DNA of 64,000 nt from Onchocerca lupi. Its lineage: Eukaryota; Nematoda; Chromadorea; Rhabditida; Onchocercidae. This document shows positions 63,971-64,000 of this stretch, one piece after another. Numbering within the stretch: position 1 is the first letter of the stretch; each line of letters begins with the position of its first letter. Position numbers and translations under genes: made by a program. The notes beneath the pieces are model-generated. The model was not told the origin of the DNA and did not search any database. It saw only the letters and a list, made by a program, of their open reading frames with translations. The DNA lies in NCBI GenBank assembly GCA_028564675.1, contig JAOVVO010000363.1:1-64000 (forward strand), in the 5' to 3' direction.

Positions 63971-64000
63971 TCACTTATGAACTAGCTCTTTATTTCAGTG

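Noticed and set aside
1..64000. Bacterial endosymbiont insertion, CRISPR array or defence system
   Set aside because: No Shine-Dalgarno-led gene runs, no regularly spaced repeats and no bacterial protein families were found. The recognisable genes are all intron-rich animal genes.
1..64000. Operon arrangement of the trafficking genes
   Set aside because: Genes alternate in strand and are kilobases apart, unlike nematode operons with spacers of about 100 bases.

Overview
The window looks like nuclear DNA of a nematode, most likely a spirurid or filarial-type species. It is strongly AT-rich. Its genes are cut into many short exons with GT(A/G)AGT-like donors and the nematode-type TTTCAG acceptor, and long A/T runs are common. 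The recognisable products are animal housekeeping proteins. No lineage-specific marker was found, so the family-level guess is inference.

Layout, left to right. 1-9.4 kb is AT-rich with no recognised homologue; a few exon-like segments may belong to one or two undescribed genes. 9.4-13.7 kb (minus) is a TBC1D23-type TBC/rhodanese/PH-like gene. 14.6-16.0 kb (minus) is an intronless, multiply disrupted copy of the splicing factor PLRG1, i.e. a processed pseudogene. 17.4-23.9 kb (plus) is an SGSM3-type TBC-SH3-RUN RabGAP. 23.9-28.9 kb is gene-poor and carries a diverged second copy of a repeat seen at 16 kb. 28.9-34.8 kb (minus) is a SEC14L1/5-type PRELI-CRAL/TRIO-GOLD protein. 34.8-38.2 kb holds a cluster of direct and inverted repeats. 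38.2-40.7 kb (plus) is a WIPI3/4-type PROPPIN (WDR45B-like; EPG-6 family). 40.7-50.8 kb is a gene desert with a near-perfect palindrome. 50.8-64.0 kb (plus) is a complete 35-exon multidomain acetyl-CoA carboxylase with an unusual biotin-attachment motif.

For the four smaller genes and the carboxylase I rebuilt exon chains by hand. I checked that splice phases close and that the joined length is a multiple of three. Approximate protein lengths are 754 aa (TBC1D23-like), 813 aa (SGSM3-like), 719 aa (SEC14L-like), 335 aa (WIPI-like) and 2150 aa (ACC). Four of the five act in membrane traffic or lipid handling (vesicle capture at the trans-Golgi, Rab regulation, phospholipid transfer, PI3P sensing in autophagy) and the fifth makes malonyl-CoA. 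They lie on both strands with long gaps, so I do not see an operon and treat the theme as probably coincidental.

I found no CRISPR array, no rRNA, no convincing tRNA and no bacterial-type operon. The most interesting signals are the divergent biotinyl motif of the carboxylase, the PLRG1 retrocopy beside a dispersed repeat, the 42.2 kb palindrome, the 36 kb repeat cluster, and a tandem duplication that copies and then breaks a splice donor inside the carboxylase gene.
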